This document shows positions 43,849-54,042 of a stretch of DNA of 64,000 nt, in pieces (within the stretch, counting starts at the first letter, position 1; the number at the start of each line of letters is the position of its first letter). The notes under the pieces were generated by a model. It saw nothing but the letters and a program-made list of their open reading frames with translations. It was not told the DNA's origin and ran no database searches. Origin of the DNA: Craspedostauros australis (lineage: Eukaryota > Bacillariophyta > Bacillariophyceae > Mastogloiales > Achnanthaceae); assembly GCA_026770025.1 (NCBI GenBank), contig JAMXDE010000010.1:186001-250000 (forward strand), read 5' to 3'. The position numbers and the translations under genes are program-made.

Positions 43849-45120
43849 TCATGGCCTTGGTTGCACGAGGTCATCCTTGGTGATGGCATGGTCGATCATG
43901 AACGCGGCGATCTGATCGTGGAAAAACTGTGCCCAGTCCATGAGGCTGTCTTGGCCGAGGAAGTAGACGAGGAACCAAAGCCAACGTTCGAGGCCACCCA
44001 CACGGTACTCCTTCCAGCACTCATCCCAGCTGAGGCTGCCAACGCCGTTCTCCTGCAATACGGTGAAGTAGGCCTTCACCAGGCTTTCCTCGCAGTCCTT
44101 GCGTTCCTTCGGATCCATGTTGGAGAGGACGTACTGGCCCAGATCTTGCGGCCCGGATCCAAGTCCGCACATTTCGAAATCCAGCATTTTGAGGTTGCCG
44201 GCTGTATCTTTCCTGATATCCCACAAGATGTTTCCCGGCCAGAAGTCACCATGTACCAGCGTCCAGTGGGTGGATTCGTTGAGTCTTGCCACCTGTGCGT
44301 CCCACGAGATCCCGGCGACGCCCTTTTCCACCGCTTCGCGTACGACTGGATTCCATTTGATCGTCTTGGCGTCATCATTGTTCTCCTGGCTGGTATACTT
44401 GGCCCAGCACCCCTTGACGATGTTCTGCGATGCCTCCCAGCTCTCCTTGCCTTCCTTTTGCAGCCACTGGCATCCGCGGAGCCAATCGTTCTCGAGCAGG
44501 GAGTTTTGTTGCCAGAAGGCTGCGTGCACCTTGGCGATGGCCTTGAACGTCGACTCTGCGACTTGCTCGCTGGTGGGAGGCGTGTCGCCAGCGCGGGCCA
44601 CCATGGCGGGGAGGTCGCGCTGCCAGTTGTTGGGATTTCCAGGCCCGAAGAAGACGCCGGAATCCAGATATCCCTCGGAGAGATCCTCCATAATGATGAC
44701 CTTCTCGCCAGTCGCCATGTCACCCCACGAGTAGTAAATGTGCGGGATGAACCCGACGCTTGGAGCTTCCTTCTCCAGCTTGGGTGCGAGCTGGGAGAAG
44801 AAGTGCGCCTCGCGTGCCAAGCCCAGGTACGAGCTGAGCTGCAGCCCGGCTCCGGTCGCCTGCTTAATGACGACGCAGGTCTGCTCGGTCGTCCCGTCGG
44901 CCTTGGTTGCGCCATCGATCGTAACGAGCAGGGTCGCCCCGTCCTTGACCTCCGCCCCCTTTCGAGTGGCGTTGCTGATGTCCTTGACGACGCACTTCTT
45001 GCATGTCAGGGAGGTCTTGGATTCCATCCACTGGGGATCGATCTCGTTGTTCGAGAGCCACACCGGAGTGTTCGATGCGGATGCGGCTGCAGATGCCGGA
45101 GATGCGTTATCGGTTGCCAT
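43849..45120 (-). CDS. Aminoglycoside-phosphotransferase-fold kinase
   Basis: 423 residues from MATDNASPASAAASASN. The frame is open upstream to 45315 but that part lacks family features. The kinase-like core shows an ATP-binding lysine strand (QTCVVIKQATG), a helix with REAHFFSQLAPKL, the hinge EKVIIMEDLSEG, the catalytic loop WTLVHGDFWPGNILWD (HGDxxxxN), and the metal site KMLDFEMCGLGSGPQDLG. This is the APH/EcKinase/choline-kinase-like pattern. These enzymes phosphorylate small hydroxylated compounds; the substrate is unknown here. No signal peptide, so probably cytosolic. It is eukaryotic in context, not a resistance gene. Confidence 0.85.
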   Translation of the reverse strand: MATDNASPASAAASASNTPVWLSNNEIDPQWMESKTSLTCKKCVVKDISNATRKGAEVKDGATLLVTIDGATKADGTTEQTCVVIKQATGAGLQLSSYLGLAREAHFFSQLAPKLEKEAPSVGFIPHIYYSWGDMATGEKVIIMEDLSEGYLDSGVFFGPGNPNNWQRDLPAMVARAGDTPPTSEQVAESTFKAIAKVHAAFWQQNSLLENDWLRGCQWLQKEGKESWEASQNIVKGCWAKYTSQENNDDAKTIKWNPVVREAVEKGVAGISWDAQVARLNESTHWTLVHGDFWPGNILWDIRKDTAGNLKMLDFEMCGLGSGPQDLGQYVLSNMDPKERKDCEESLVKAYFTVLQENGVGSLSWDECWKEYRVGGLERWLWFLVYFLGQDSLMDWAQFFHDQIAAFMIDHAITKDDLVQPRP

Positions 45121-45789
45121 TTTACTTGGTTGATGTGCGGATATTGCTGGTTCTTTGATTTGTGAGCGCTGCTTGTTCATTTGTTGAAGTTGAGATATGT
45201 GGGCTCCCCATGTTGCATTCCAATTCAAGCCGAACAAACAAGCAAGCAACCACGCAGCAACTTCCGATAGCCACACACGATGTTGTTGTTGGTGATGTGT
45301 CGCAGCACACAACAACTAAAAGAGAAGAGAGAGCGAGGGACTTCCACAGCGATCGTCAGCGGAGCGAACAGATTCTCGTGTTGATTGACGAAAGCGAATC
45401 CTGGTGCACGACTGTGTGCACGACTGGGATAGACGACTTGGTGATTGTTCCAGGAACAATTTGTACGTTGTTCTTGCGGAGACGCAAGGTTCTTGTGGCA
45501 TCACAGGTGGCCGAGCAGCAGCGTAGCATCCTCGAAGAGCATGTGTCATATTCTACTCGCATAGTACCATACACCTGCAAGTGTTGGATGCAATAGTCTG
45601 GGATAGGATGCGAAACCCTACTCTGCTCGACTCAACTGTATTTAGACTCCACGCAGCTACGGAAACGCCAAGTACGAATATTGAAATTGGACAACCGTAA
45701 GCAGTGGGTTGTCAAGTTGTGTATTCGTAGAGTATGTTACGAATGCTGGAGGACTACGGTCCACTTGACTTGCTGCAAACGGAACCCCA
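45121..45789. other. Intergenic, upstream of the APH-like kinase
   Basis: 669 bp between two leftward genes. No convincing ORF or repeat is seen. Confidence 0.5.
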
Positions 45790-47262
45790 TCACCAGCCAT
45801 CATGGTCGTCGTCATCATCATGGTCGTTATCGACATCGTCACGGCTGATCTTCGGTTTGGAAGGATTGTCGTTTTCGTTACGCCGCCGAGCCTGCCCTTG
45901 CTTGATGCGCCGATTCACATGGATGTGCCGAAGTGAGACGGACACGGGCTGCAAGATCGTGCTGCCATGGTTCTTGCGCAACAGATCTCGCAGCGCGGTC
46001 GCCGCCATCTCACAGTACGCCACAGACCGATGCCGGCCAAAATCGCTGCCGGCGTATATCGCCATACGAATGGGTAAAGCGTAGCCGTATCCTGCATCTT
46101 GGGTCTCATGAATGGCGCGGATAGTTTCCTTGGCGGTGGCTTGCGCCGAATCTTGAATCTCGCCGTTGGTCAGATCGAAGAGATTACGTTTGACTGTGTT
46201 CGACTGTCCGTCCTGCCCTTCCAAATTCGCTGCCACGAGGGGGAAGTCTCGACAATCCTGAACCGCCATCGGGTTGGAATGAGACCATCCGGCGCGGATT
46301 TCCGGTGGAGCACCATGAAAGAAACCGAAGGAGCAGAATTCGACCGAGATGGGAGCCTTGCCCTGTTGCGCCAGTCGCGAGATATTGTTGCCCTGTGTCT
46401 GCGTTGTGTCCACGACGGGTTCCATCTTTTTCCAGGATAGATCCTGTTCACCGAAATCCGCCAACAAGTTGGAAAGCGGCATGGCACACCGTGCGCGAAA
46501 ATTAGTACCTTGTGAAGTGTTCGTGGATGCGGATGCTGTTGCTGCTGTTGCTGGTTTCACCGCAGAGGCATTCATCATGCCTGCCATGATGGCATCCATG
46601 TTGGGAGACGAAACTCTGCCTGCTTGCGTTGCTGCATTCCCATCAGTCACAGTGACTTTCCCGTCATTCGGTCTCATTGCCATTGATGACTGTGCGTTGC
46701 CTCCTTGTTTTGCAGTTTTGGGCTTGGACCATGATCCGAAGGATGATGTGCTTTTGCCTTTGTTATTCTTGTGCGAGTTCTTGCCACCTTTCTTTTCCTG
46801 CTTGTGCTGAACTACGAGCCTGCAGTCTTCTAATTGGCTCCCATTCAGTTTGCGCATGATGTCATCGGCTTGTTTGGCATCGCCACACTCCAACAAGGCG
46901 TGCTGATTCTTTCCATTCTTCTTGACTTGGATGGATTGGACAGTAGTTCTGCCGTCAGCACTACCATCGCCATCAAGATCATGCTGCTGTAAGAGATCCC
47001 GAATCTTGCTTGCAACGTCGACAATGCCTGAACGAAGGCCACCAACGTAGAGCGTTCTGCCGACGTTGCTTCCGTTCCTCTTCTTGTTCTTCGATGCTGT
47101 CGAAGACACAACGAATCCGTCATCAGCGTCAACATTGCCTGCCATGTTGCTCCCAGATGCAAATGCGATGCTGCTGTTGCTGTTGCTGTTGGCTTCTTGG
47201 GATCTGAGACCCTGTATTTGAGATGGTTCATTTGGGGACACACAATGGAGATCTCCAGCCAC
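45790..47262 (-). CDS. RRM protein fused to a RapZ C-terminal-like domain
   Basis: 490 residues, no intron. Residues about 69-155 form an RNA-recognition motif: RNP2 TLYVGGL (70-76), an RNP1-like KNQHALLECGDAK (118-130), and a last strand CRLVVQHK. A Lys/Gly/Ser-rich linker follows. Residues about 305-455 match the RapZ C-terminal domain: VEFCSFGFFHGAPPE (308-321; bacterial form 'SFGFKxGxPxxAD'), DCRDFPLV (337-344; 'DVRFLPNP'), AIYAGSDFGRHRSVAYCEMA (401-420; 'IGCTGGxHRSV'), and VSLRHIHVNRR (442-452; 'xxRHRxxxK'). In bacteria this domain senses glucosamine-6-phosphate and binds the GlmZ/GlmY small RNAs. The N-terminal P-loop kinase half of RapZ is absent. Function in eukaryotes is open; RNA binding is plausible from both domains. 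Confidence 0.82.
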   Translation of the reverse strand: MAGDLHCVSPNEPSQIQGLRSQEANSNSNSSIAFASGSNMAGNVDADDGFVVSSTASKNKKRNGSNVGRTLYVGGLRSGIVDVASKIRDLLQQHDLDGDGSADGRTTVQSIQVKKNGKNQHALLECGDAKQADDIMRKLNGSQLEDCRLVVQHKQEKKGGKNSHKNNKGKSTSSFGSWSKPKTAKQGGNAQSSMAMRPNDGKVTVTDGNAATQAGRVSSPNMDAIMAGMMNASAVKPATAATASASTNTSQGTNFRARCAMPLSNLLADFGEQDLSWKKMEPVVDTTQTQGNNISRLAQQGKAPISVEFCSFGFFHGAPPEIRAGWSHSNPMAVQDCRDFPLVAANLEGQDGQSNTVKRNLFDLTNGEIQDSAQATAKETIRAIHETQDAGYGYALPIRMAIYAGSDFGRHRSVAYCEMAATALRDLLRKNHGSTILQPVSVSLRHIHVNRRIKQGQARRRNENDNPSKPKISRDDVDNDHDDDDDHDGW

Positions 47263-47910
47263 GATGGTTGTCGCTACAGAGTGGCTGTTGTTGTCGTTGA
47301 TTTCGTCTTGTGTGTTGTGGGGATCAAAAAATGAGGAGAGGTTGATTTTGGATGGAGTTCAAGGAGTCGATGTAGTCCATGATGATGACGTCGATCAGAC
47401 TCACTTCTATCCCGCGTGTCGATGACTCGTGTGATCACATCAGAATTCAGAATTTTCAGTCATGCATAGGCAAAGCGACAACGTTCTTTTGTGGGTTCGT
47501 TTCCTTCTCTTTTTCTTCTGCGACAACCAACGCGCCGTTGCTTCCTTCCGCACACACACACACATCGCCATCATCGCTGTCATCACTGTCTCTTTCAGCG
47601 AAACTCCTGTGTTTGCCTTGATTGCTTCCGTGATTGCGAGAGCACACCCACGAACACTGAACACTCACGCATCTACGTACGTAGTCGTACACCATACTCG
47701 CGCAGCCACTACACGCAGGTTCGACCACTCTTGCAGTTGTCGTCACCTGCACACAAAGTTGATTAGAGTACTCGAACATACTCGCTCCTCTGAAAAGCAT
47801 CTGAGCAAAGTCTTCCTCATTCAAGTGGTCAATCAAGCGGTCGTTCAATCAACCAATCAACGAATCAACCCATCAACCGATCAAGAAAGAAATCAAGCAA
47901 CGCATCAACC
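47263..47910. promoter_or_regulatory. Divergent promoter region, RRM-RapZ-C / S1-P1 nuclease
   Basis: 648 bp between opposite-facing starts. The right end has a repeated ATCAA motif (AATCAACCAATCAACG, 47820-47900), probably the nuclease leader. Confidence 0.5.
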
Positions 47911-49369
47911 ATGCCATCGTTAACTATGGCGGTGAGGAAATGCGGCATGGCCATTGCTTGCGTCGTCGCCATGCACCTGTCGTGTGCCATTCCACGCACA
48001 CAAGCCTGGGGAACAGAAGGACACGAGATAGTCGCGAACATTGCGTACGAACGTCTCAGCCAGGATGCGAAAGACTTCGTGCAGGCCATTCTGGGCAACA
48101 TGAACAACACCAAGGAGGCAGGATCGCCACTCGCGGCGGTGGCCGATTGGGCCGACAGAGTGCGTCCCTACTACCATTGGTCCGGCGCGCTGCATTACAT
48201 CGATGTCAGCGATGATCAGATCGATGGCGGTTGCCCCATCAACACCACGAACGCGCAATGCAGATTCATTTACGATCGTGACTGTGTCGATGATGTCTGT
48301 GTGGCCGGTGCCATACAGAACTACACCAAGCAATTGCAGGCACTTCCTGCCATGCATTTGTTCACCGGCAGCAAGAGGCGTCAATTTGTGCAGGGCATCG
48401 ATCACGCCCATGGTGACCAGAATCTCCGAGGCTCGCAGAGCGCGCCACATACGATGAACGAGCGCCGCCTGCTGGCAAACCAAACGGTCAATGCTCTCAA
48501 GTTCCTCACGCAGTAAGTTGTCACAGCAGGATGGCACACCGAAGCGTACTGCCGTTTTGTCTATTCCGCAGGAATCTCAGTTTCATGATTGGTGTTTCGA
48601 GATTCGCCAGGTTTTCGTTGATACTGGAAGCGTGAATGGTCCGCCTCGTCCGGTCACTCATACGTACGTTCACCTGCTTCTTGTTCTCGCACAAACATCA
48701 CCCCACGCAACGACCACAATTGCATCTCTCTCGATGCGCCAATTCAATCAAATTGACAGCTTCGTCGGCGACGTCCATCAACCGCTGCACTGCTCGCGCA
48801 CCACCGACAAAGGCGGCAATGACTTCCATGTCAAGTTCGATGACTCATCCGCCCTCACGGCCAAACCGTCGAGACGAGGACCTGCCAACTCCAGCACCGG
48901 CGTCCATGTTATCAACAGTAATAGCAATGGAGATGACACCGCGCCATCCCTACGCAAGCATCACAGCTGGAATCTGCATTCCGTCTGGGACACTGGCATC
49001 ATCGACAAAGCGATTCACGAAACATACGGAACGCGCCAAATGATGGAACAGAGCTTGATCGGCAAAAGCCACAGCCCGGCCTACCATGACAAAGTCGTCA
49101 AATGGTTGAGCTGCTCCGATGGATCCCATTGGCAGTGTCCCGCGCGGTGGGGACAGGAGAGCTTTGACGATGCCATGAAATGGGCATACACCAATTCTGA
49201 TGGCACTGAAGTCGTGAATGGTTCCGAATTGAATGATGACTATTACGCGACGCGGGTGGACATCGTGCAAGATCGATTGATTGCCGGTGGAGTTCGGTTG
49301 GCAACGATCTTGGAACAGCTTGTTAAAGGTTGGAGGATCAGTGGTGCTGTCAGACTGCGATTTGAATGA
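47911..49369 (+). CDS. S1/P1-type zinc nuclease
   Basis: Two exons, 47911-48512 and 48760-49369, with a 247-bp phase-2 intron (FLT|GTAAGT ... GACAG|FVGDVHQPLHC), giving 403 residues. A signal peptide ends ...RTQA|WGTEGHEIVANIA, which places the conserved Trp at the mature N-terminus where it binds zinc through its amino group. Further zinc ligands: the His in GHEIVA, Asp in AAVADWADRV, His in ALHYIDV, FVGDVHQPLH, and HSWNLHSVWDTGII. These secreted or vacuolar enzymes degrade single-stranded DNA/RNA and 3'-nucleotides. The C-terminal AGGVRLATILEQL is also family-typical. The protein is longer than P1 because of inserts, including a Ser/Asn loop at about 240. Confidence 0.93.
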
Positions 49370-49633
49370 GCGCGATGGGCCGCAAGCAGTCCGATCTGAT
49401 TCGCGGATCATGAAACTTGGTGAAACGAGAGAGACGCGTGCTTTGGCCAATGAAAAAGGGAGTGCGTCGATAAATCGGCATCATGTTCATCCCTTGTCTC
49501 TCAGCACGATGAGATGCAGCCAAGTTAATTACTAGTGCTGCATCATGGATGACCTGCTAGAGTTGTGCTCACAAGATGCGCATGATTGGGCATAGCATCC
49601 GACAACCGGCATCCAATATTGCGGAAAGTTGAT

Positions 49634-50953
49634 TTAGCCAGCAGCACACTGCTTCCTCAAAAAGCTGTAGTTGTCAGTGACAAACCACAGTTGCCACATG
49701 CGGAATCTGGCAAACTTGCGCGATTTGCCGCTGATGAAATTGTTGTGCACCAGCAGCACACCGTCCTGTTGAGATTGATATTGCGCTCGCTGTTTCCAAA
49801 TTGCATAGGTTCGTCCATTGGGAAAGTGCGGATTGTTGTTGGGATACAATCGTATTTTGGTGCTTCCTTGCTGCTCCTGCTGCTGCTGGTACGTTTCGTA
49901 CATGGCGTATTGATCATTCTGAAAATGCCCCGTATCAATCGTCTTCTGCCACTGTCGAAGGAAGGCGATGGTATTCTCGGTTGGCAGCATGTACAACATA
50001 CCAGTACAGATCTTCCCTTCCTGCGGCTGTCCGCTGTCCACCATGGCGACAATGTCGTACAAGTATCGTGCGGTACCATGGTCGTGATCATGGCCATTTG
50101 ATATCGCGAACGTTGGCTGTGGCCGTGGCTGTGACTGTGGCTGCGGCGGCAGAAGGAATGAAGCAAGGTGCTCCTCCCCCTCCTCCCTCGCCGATAGATC
50201 CAAGAAGTCCAACGCATTGTGTCGACGCCAAACGACATCAATGTCGCAGTAAAATACCTTGAGACCAAGCTGAAGAAACGTCGTGATGATCGTCGGCCGC
50301 GTCGATGTCAGCTGCTTGAAGTCTTGCTTCCCAATATCCAGCGGCTTCTTCACCAATCGCGATTTCACGAATGGCGGGATCGTCGTTACGTGATTGGGAT
50401 ACAATCGTCGCAGCATCTGCTCGGCCTGTGCATCCATCGGCACGATGCAGAAGTTAGTGACATTCAAACGCTGCATGGAGATGACGCAATTCTCCACAAA
50501 ATCCACGTATCCGCAGGATGCAATGAGGATAACCAATCGGTGCTGCGTGTCCGCGAGGCGCGTGATCATCTTGCCGAGCCAATGTTGTGCTGGAGAGGAT
50601 TGGATGTGGGCAGCAGCAGCATTGTCGGTTGGAATTGATTGTTGTGATGCCTGCTCCACAGATTGTGACATTGATCGCGTCTTTGTCGGCTTTTGCTCCT
50701 TCAATGCTCGTGGATCATCGATGTTGAGATCATTACGTTGATCAGCTGTTCCCGATCGCGAATGTTTGGATTCGCCTCTCTCCTCAGGTTGATCCAGCCG
50801 GTGCTCTTCCTGCGATGGCAATCTCCATTGCGAGCTTCTGTTGTTCGCGGCCCAGAAGTTCGCGATGCAAAGCCAGACGACTAACACCACGACAACCTCT
50901 CGTAATCCAAATCGTTTTTCAACAGCACCACCTTGTATTCTGCCGAATCGCAT
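49634..50953 (-). CDS. Type II membrane glycosyltransferase (GT77 / DUF271-like)
   Basis: 439 residues from MRFGRIQGGAVEKRFGLREV; the frame is open to 51115 but the added Ser/Ala-rich part is unlikely. A single signal-anchor (VVVVLVVWLCIANFWAA) near the N-terminus suggests a Golgi type II protein. The catalytic domain starts RLVILIASCGYVDFVENCVI, has the DxD nucleotide-sugar and metal motif in LKVFYCDIDVVWRR, then FAISNG, KICTGMLYMLPTENT, NDQYAMYE and VLLVHNNFISGKSRK. The order matches the nucleotide-diphospho-sugar transferase family that includes plant xylosyl- and arabinosyltransferases. Donor and acceptor are unknown; wall or secreted glycoproteins are likely targets. Confidence 0.83.
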   Translation of the reverse strand: MRFGRIQGGAVEKRFGLREVVVVLVVWLCIANFWAANNRSSQWRLPSQEEHRLDQPEERGESKHSRSGTADQRNDLNIDDPRALKEQKPTKTRSMSQSVEQASQQSIPTDNAAAAHIQSSPAQHWLGKMITRLADTQHRLVILIASCGYVDFVENCVISMQRLNVTNFCIVPMDAQAEQMLRRLYPNHVTTIPPFVKSRLVKKPLDIGKQDFKQLTSTRPTIITTFLQLGLKVFYCDIDVVWRRHNALDFLDLSAREEGEEHLASFLLPPQPQSQPRPQPTFAISNGHDHDHGTARYLYDIVAMVDSGQPQEGKICTGMLYMLPTENTIAFLRQWQKTIDTGHFQNDQYAMYETYQQQQEQQGSTKIRLYPNNNPHFPNGRTYAIWKQRAQYQSQQDGVLLVHNNFISGKSRKFARFRMWQLWFVTDNYSFLRKQCAAG

Positions 50954-51859
50954 TGAAGATGGTAGCGATGCTGCCACTGCAGCTGTTGCTGTTGTTGCTG
51001 TTATTTCTGCTGCTGCTGCTGATGATGATGATCCTGATGATGATGACAATGCTGGCAATGGCGTCGAGCATGAATGGTTGTACATCATACTATCATGCGT
51101 ACACAGGCATTGCACCCACCTTCTTGTGTCTCTTTGTGTGACGTCTCATCATGTTTCTCACAGAATTGCCTTGGAGTGATGTTCGTGTCTGGATGTACAA
51201 AAATGAAGATGTTCGTGACTTATTTGGGGTTCTTGAAAACACCGTTGTGAAGACAGTAACAAGCCCCGAAATCAGATCACACGAACACCCCCAAATGCGA
51301 TTCACCCCTTTCTTTGTGTCTTTCAACGAACGCGTGTGGCGAAAAGATACCTTTGTTGCGCATTTGGCGGTTATATTTATATTCGAGCATGAATACAAAT
51401 ATTGTCCCACTTCGTTTCGCTGTACTGTTTCATTTTTTGGCACCGTGGACCACAGAACAGGGCGAGATGGCGCACGGATGGAACATCACCTCGCCATCTC
51501 ACCATCATCTACCCATCTCTGGGACGAACGAGCGAAGCACAACAACAACCAAGCGACAAAACAAGCGTTCTGACAATCACTGGATCACGGCGATAGTGGA
51601 GTAATCACCAGAGAGCAGTCGTGTTAGAGCACCATACTCTACTCTGCTTCTGCTGCGTCGCTGATTGTACGTGAAGCACAACACTCTCGACACCAACTAC
51701 GTCCACCACATTGATGGAAGGAGGATAACCCGAACCAGTCTTGAGAGGAAAAGAGCAAAGACGGAGACGAGCAAACCCTTCGAAGCCGCCATCCGACAAC
51801 ACACCCAACGAAGACTTGAACGAAGACTTGAGCGAAGCATCGAGTCAAGGGGAGAAACC
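50954..51859. promoter_or_regulatory. Divergent promoter region, glycosyltransferase / Cys-rich membrane protein
   Basis: 906 bp between the chosen starts. On the left is a GCT/GAT repeat (about 50980-51050) that in the minus strand encodes a Ser/Ala run. ACGAAGACTTGA is repeated at about 51810-51835, upstream of the Cys-rich gene. Confidence 0.5.
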
Positions 51860-53140
51860 ATGATGGGATTTGGGTATGCGACGAGGCTTTCAGCAACAAC
51901 AGCATCGTTGCTGTTGCTGCTAAGCACGAGGACGGGCGTCTCTGGCAACAGCAGCTTGAGCAACAGTGGCAGTGGCAGTGGTAGTGGTAGTGGAAACGGC
52001 AGTAGCATGCTGGACACACCACCGTTCCTTCGATCGCTGCAACAGCAAGGATACGCGGATCAGGACAACTACTACGAATACAACCTCGCGGAGTACAGCC
52101 TCCGATTCGACAAATGCCAATACGTCAAGATGTACGACGAAGAAATCGCTCAGGATGAGGACATCGAGGGCGTCCTGGCCATCAAGCACTTTGCCGTCTT
52201 CAGTCTGTGTCCGTCGGACACGTGCGAAAGCTCCAGCTGCGATGCCAACTTCGGACAGTACGTGGCGGAGCTCGAGGAGTACCTGGAGCTCACCGTGCAG
52301 GAGCAGGAGCAGGCCTTCGAGGAGATGTGCGACAACTGCAACGAGCGCTGCAACGATGAGGGCGACTACTGCTCAGGTTGTGGAAAGCTGTGCTACAGGT
52401 ACGAGAATCTCAACGACGAAGGCTTCATCGATGCGGCGGAGTACATCGAGTGCCAGGCCCTGGAGATGGATGCCGACGACGACGGCTCGCAGCTGTACAT
52501 CGGACCACGATGCAGCGCCGACGGAACCCGCGTGCTGATCGGTCTCTTTTCGGATGAGGACTGCCTGGATCCGCACGTCGACGAGGACCCTGAGGACTAC
52601 CTTGGCGCGAAGCTGTCGTACCATCTGCTGTCGCACACATCATCGGAAACCACCAGCATCTGCCTGAGCTGCAAGGAGCAGGAAGAAGACGGAGATGCCA
52701 ACGATGATGCCGCCAACAACGACAACAACGACAACAACAACAACGATCAGGAAGACTTGGACGACGTCGCCGAAATGTGCGAGAACATCTACAACGTCGC
52801 CGCTAAGTGCGAATCCAAGAACGGCCTTACCGGTGGATTCATGCAGATGAAGAAGGAGGACAACGACTATGAAAACCAGGTGGAGACGGAGTTCATGTCG
52901 TGCAGTTTCATCGAATCCCTGCTGTCAAATTCCTACACCGAGACGGGAGACATCAACCTCGAGGGCGGGAACCAGGTCGTCTTCCGCAGCGTCACGGAGA
53001 CGCAACAGTCTTTCATGGGTATCCTGCTGGTGTCCATCGTGGGATTGCTGGCCGTCGTGATATGGTTGCAGAACAAGCTTGACAAGCGACAGGATGAACG
53101 CATCGATCTCTCCGCGCAGACGGCTGGTGTGCTTTCGTAA
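51860..53140 (+). CDS. Cys-rich type I membrane protein, stramenopile-type
   Basis: 426 residues from MMGFGYATRLSATTASLLLL, a signal peptide ending near VSG; this start is chosen over the open frame from 51665. After a Gly/Ser linker comes an ectodomain rich in paired cysteines (SLCPSDTCESSSCDANFG, MCDNCNERCNDEGDYCSGCG, ICLSCKEQ, MCENIYNVAAKCESK) with Asp/Glu/Asn-rich inserts. One transmembrane helix (FMGILLVSIVGLLAVVIW) precedes a short basic cytosolic tail. No known enzyme motif is seen. It resembles a type of conserved Cys-rich surface or secretory-pathway protein found in diatoms and relatives; that recollection is unverified. Confidence 0.75.
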   Translation: MMGFGYATRLSATTASLLLLLSTRTGVSGNSSLSNSGSGSGSGSGNGSSMLDTPPFLRSLQQQGYADQDNYYEYNLAEYSLRFDKCQYVKMYDEEIAQDEDIEGVLAIKHFAVFSLCPSDTCESSSCDANFGQYVAELEEYLELTVQEQEQAFEEMCDNCNERCNDEGDYCSGCGKLCYRYENLNDEGFIDAAEYIECQALEMDADDDGSQLYIGPRCSADGTRVLIGLFSDEDCLDPHVDEDPEDYLGAKLSYHLLSHTSSETTSICLSCKEQEEDGDANDDAANNDNNDNNNNDQEDLDDVAEMCENIYNVAAKCESKNGLTGGFMQMKKEDNDYENQVETEFMSCSFIESLLSNSYTETGDINLEGGNQVVFRSVTETQQSFMGILLVSIVGLLAVVIWLQNKLDKRQDERIDLSAQTAGVLS

Positions 53141-54042
53141 ACAAGAGAAAACAGACCATGAGCGGCATGTGCGCATGCATGGCACGTGTGTAAGTGTGTA
53201 AGGACCCCCGTCAGGATCCATCCGTCGCTCATCATCAACGTCGATTGAATTGCCCGAGAAGGTTGGCCGAGGATCATCCGCGCATACGCAGCGCAATACG
53301 AGTACAACACCGGCACAAGGAAAGCAGGGCAACTGACATGCCGACAGTTTCGTGTCCGTCAAGATACATACAACATCGTGAGAAGAAGACGAAGAAGAAC
53401 ATAACACAACAGAACATAACAGACTCTCTGAGAATCTGCCGAGCCATTGAGCCACAAAATATAGTAGCATGGATAACAACACGGATCGTAACAACTCTTC
53501 TGGGATCATTGCAAGAACGACCCTCATCTGTTTCGAACATTGTCTGGCCTCAACGACACCACATTGAATCACGGAGGAAGCCACGTTGGAAGTTAGAAGC
53601 ATGCATATCCACAGCAGAACAACATAGAGTACATCTTCATCCAGGTGTTGCACAAAGCATGCTCTGGAAGGGGAGAGAGAGAGTCAACGATTGCTGTGGT
53701 GCATTGGACTGTTGTGATAGTTTACCTAACTTGATCTCGCTGAATATTACAGCTGGTAGGTGACCGGAACTTCAGCTGGTTTGTGTACTTGGTTGCATCG
53801 AGTGAAAGGAAGCTTGTTCATCTGGATGCGTTGTACTCGTATGAGTATGATAGTGATACAGTTAACGATGGACAATTTGGTTTACTATACTTGGGTTTGC
53901 TTCTTTGCTTTTCTTCGATGGCGTGGAACACGATCACGATCACGAGCACTCACGTTCCACAGTGTCATACGAGTATCTTGCTGTACTAATACTGTCCGAT
54001 CGTCACGTGTGTACTCCGCGTTGTGAGGGTACGAAAGCAAAT
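53141..54042. other. Convergent 3' intergenic
   Basis: 902 bp between two stops, the longest tail-to-tail gap. No protein-like ORF stands out. An ACATAACACAACAGAACATAA repeat-like run lies near 53400. Confidence 0.45.

Noticed and set aside
43744-45165. 473-aa plus-strand ORF
   Set aside because: Mirror of the APH-like kinase, whose sense frame shows HGDxxxxN and the metal motif. Noted only because its length is striking.
45121-45315. N-terminal extension of the APH-like kinase
   Set aside because: Open frame without family similarity; the ATG at 45120 gives a clean start before the conserved part.
43849-47262. Bacterial horizontal transfer of an APH-like kinase and RapZ-type gene as a block
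   Set aside because: The APH fold is common in eukaryotes, the RapZ-C part is fused to a eukaryotic RRM, and base composition matches the neighbours. Older transfer of the RapZ-C domain itself cannot be excluded.
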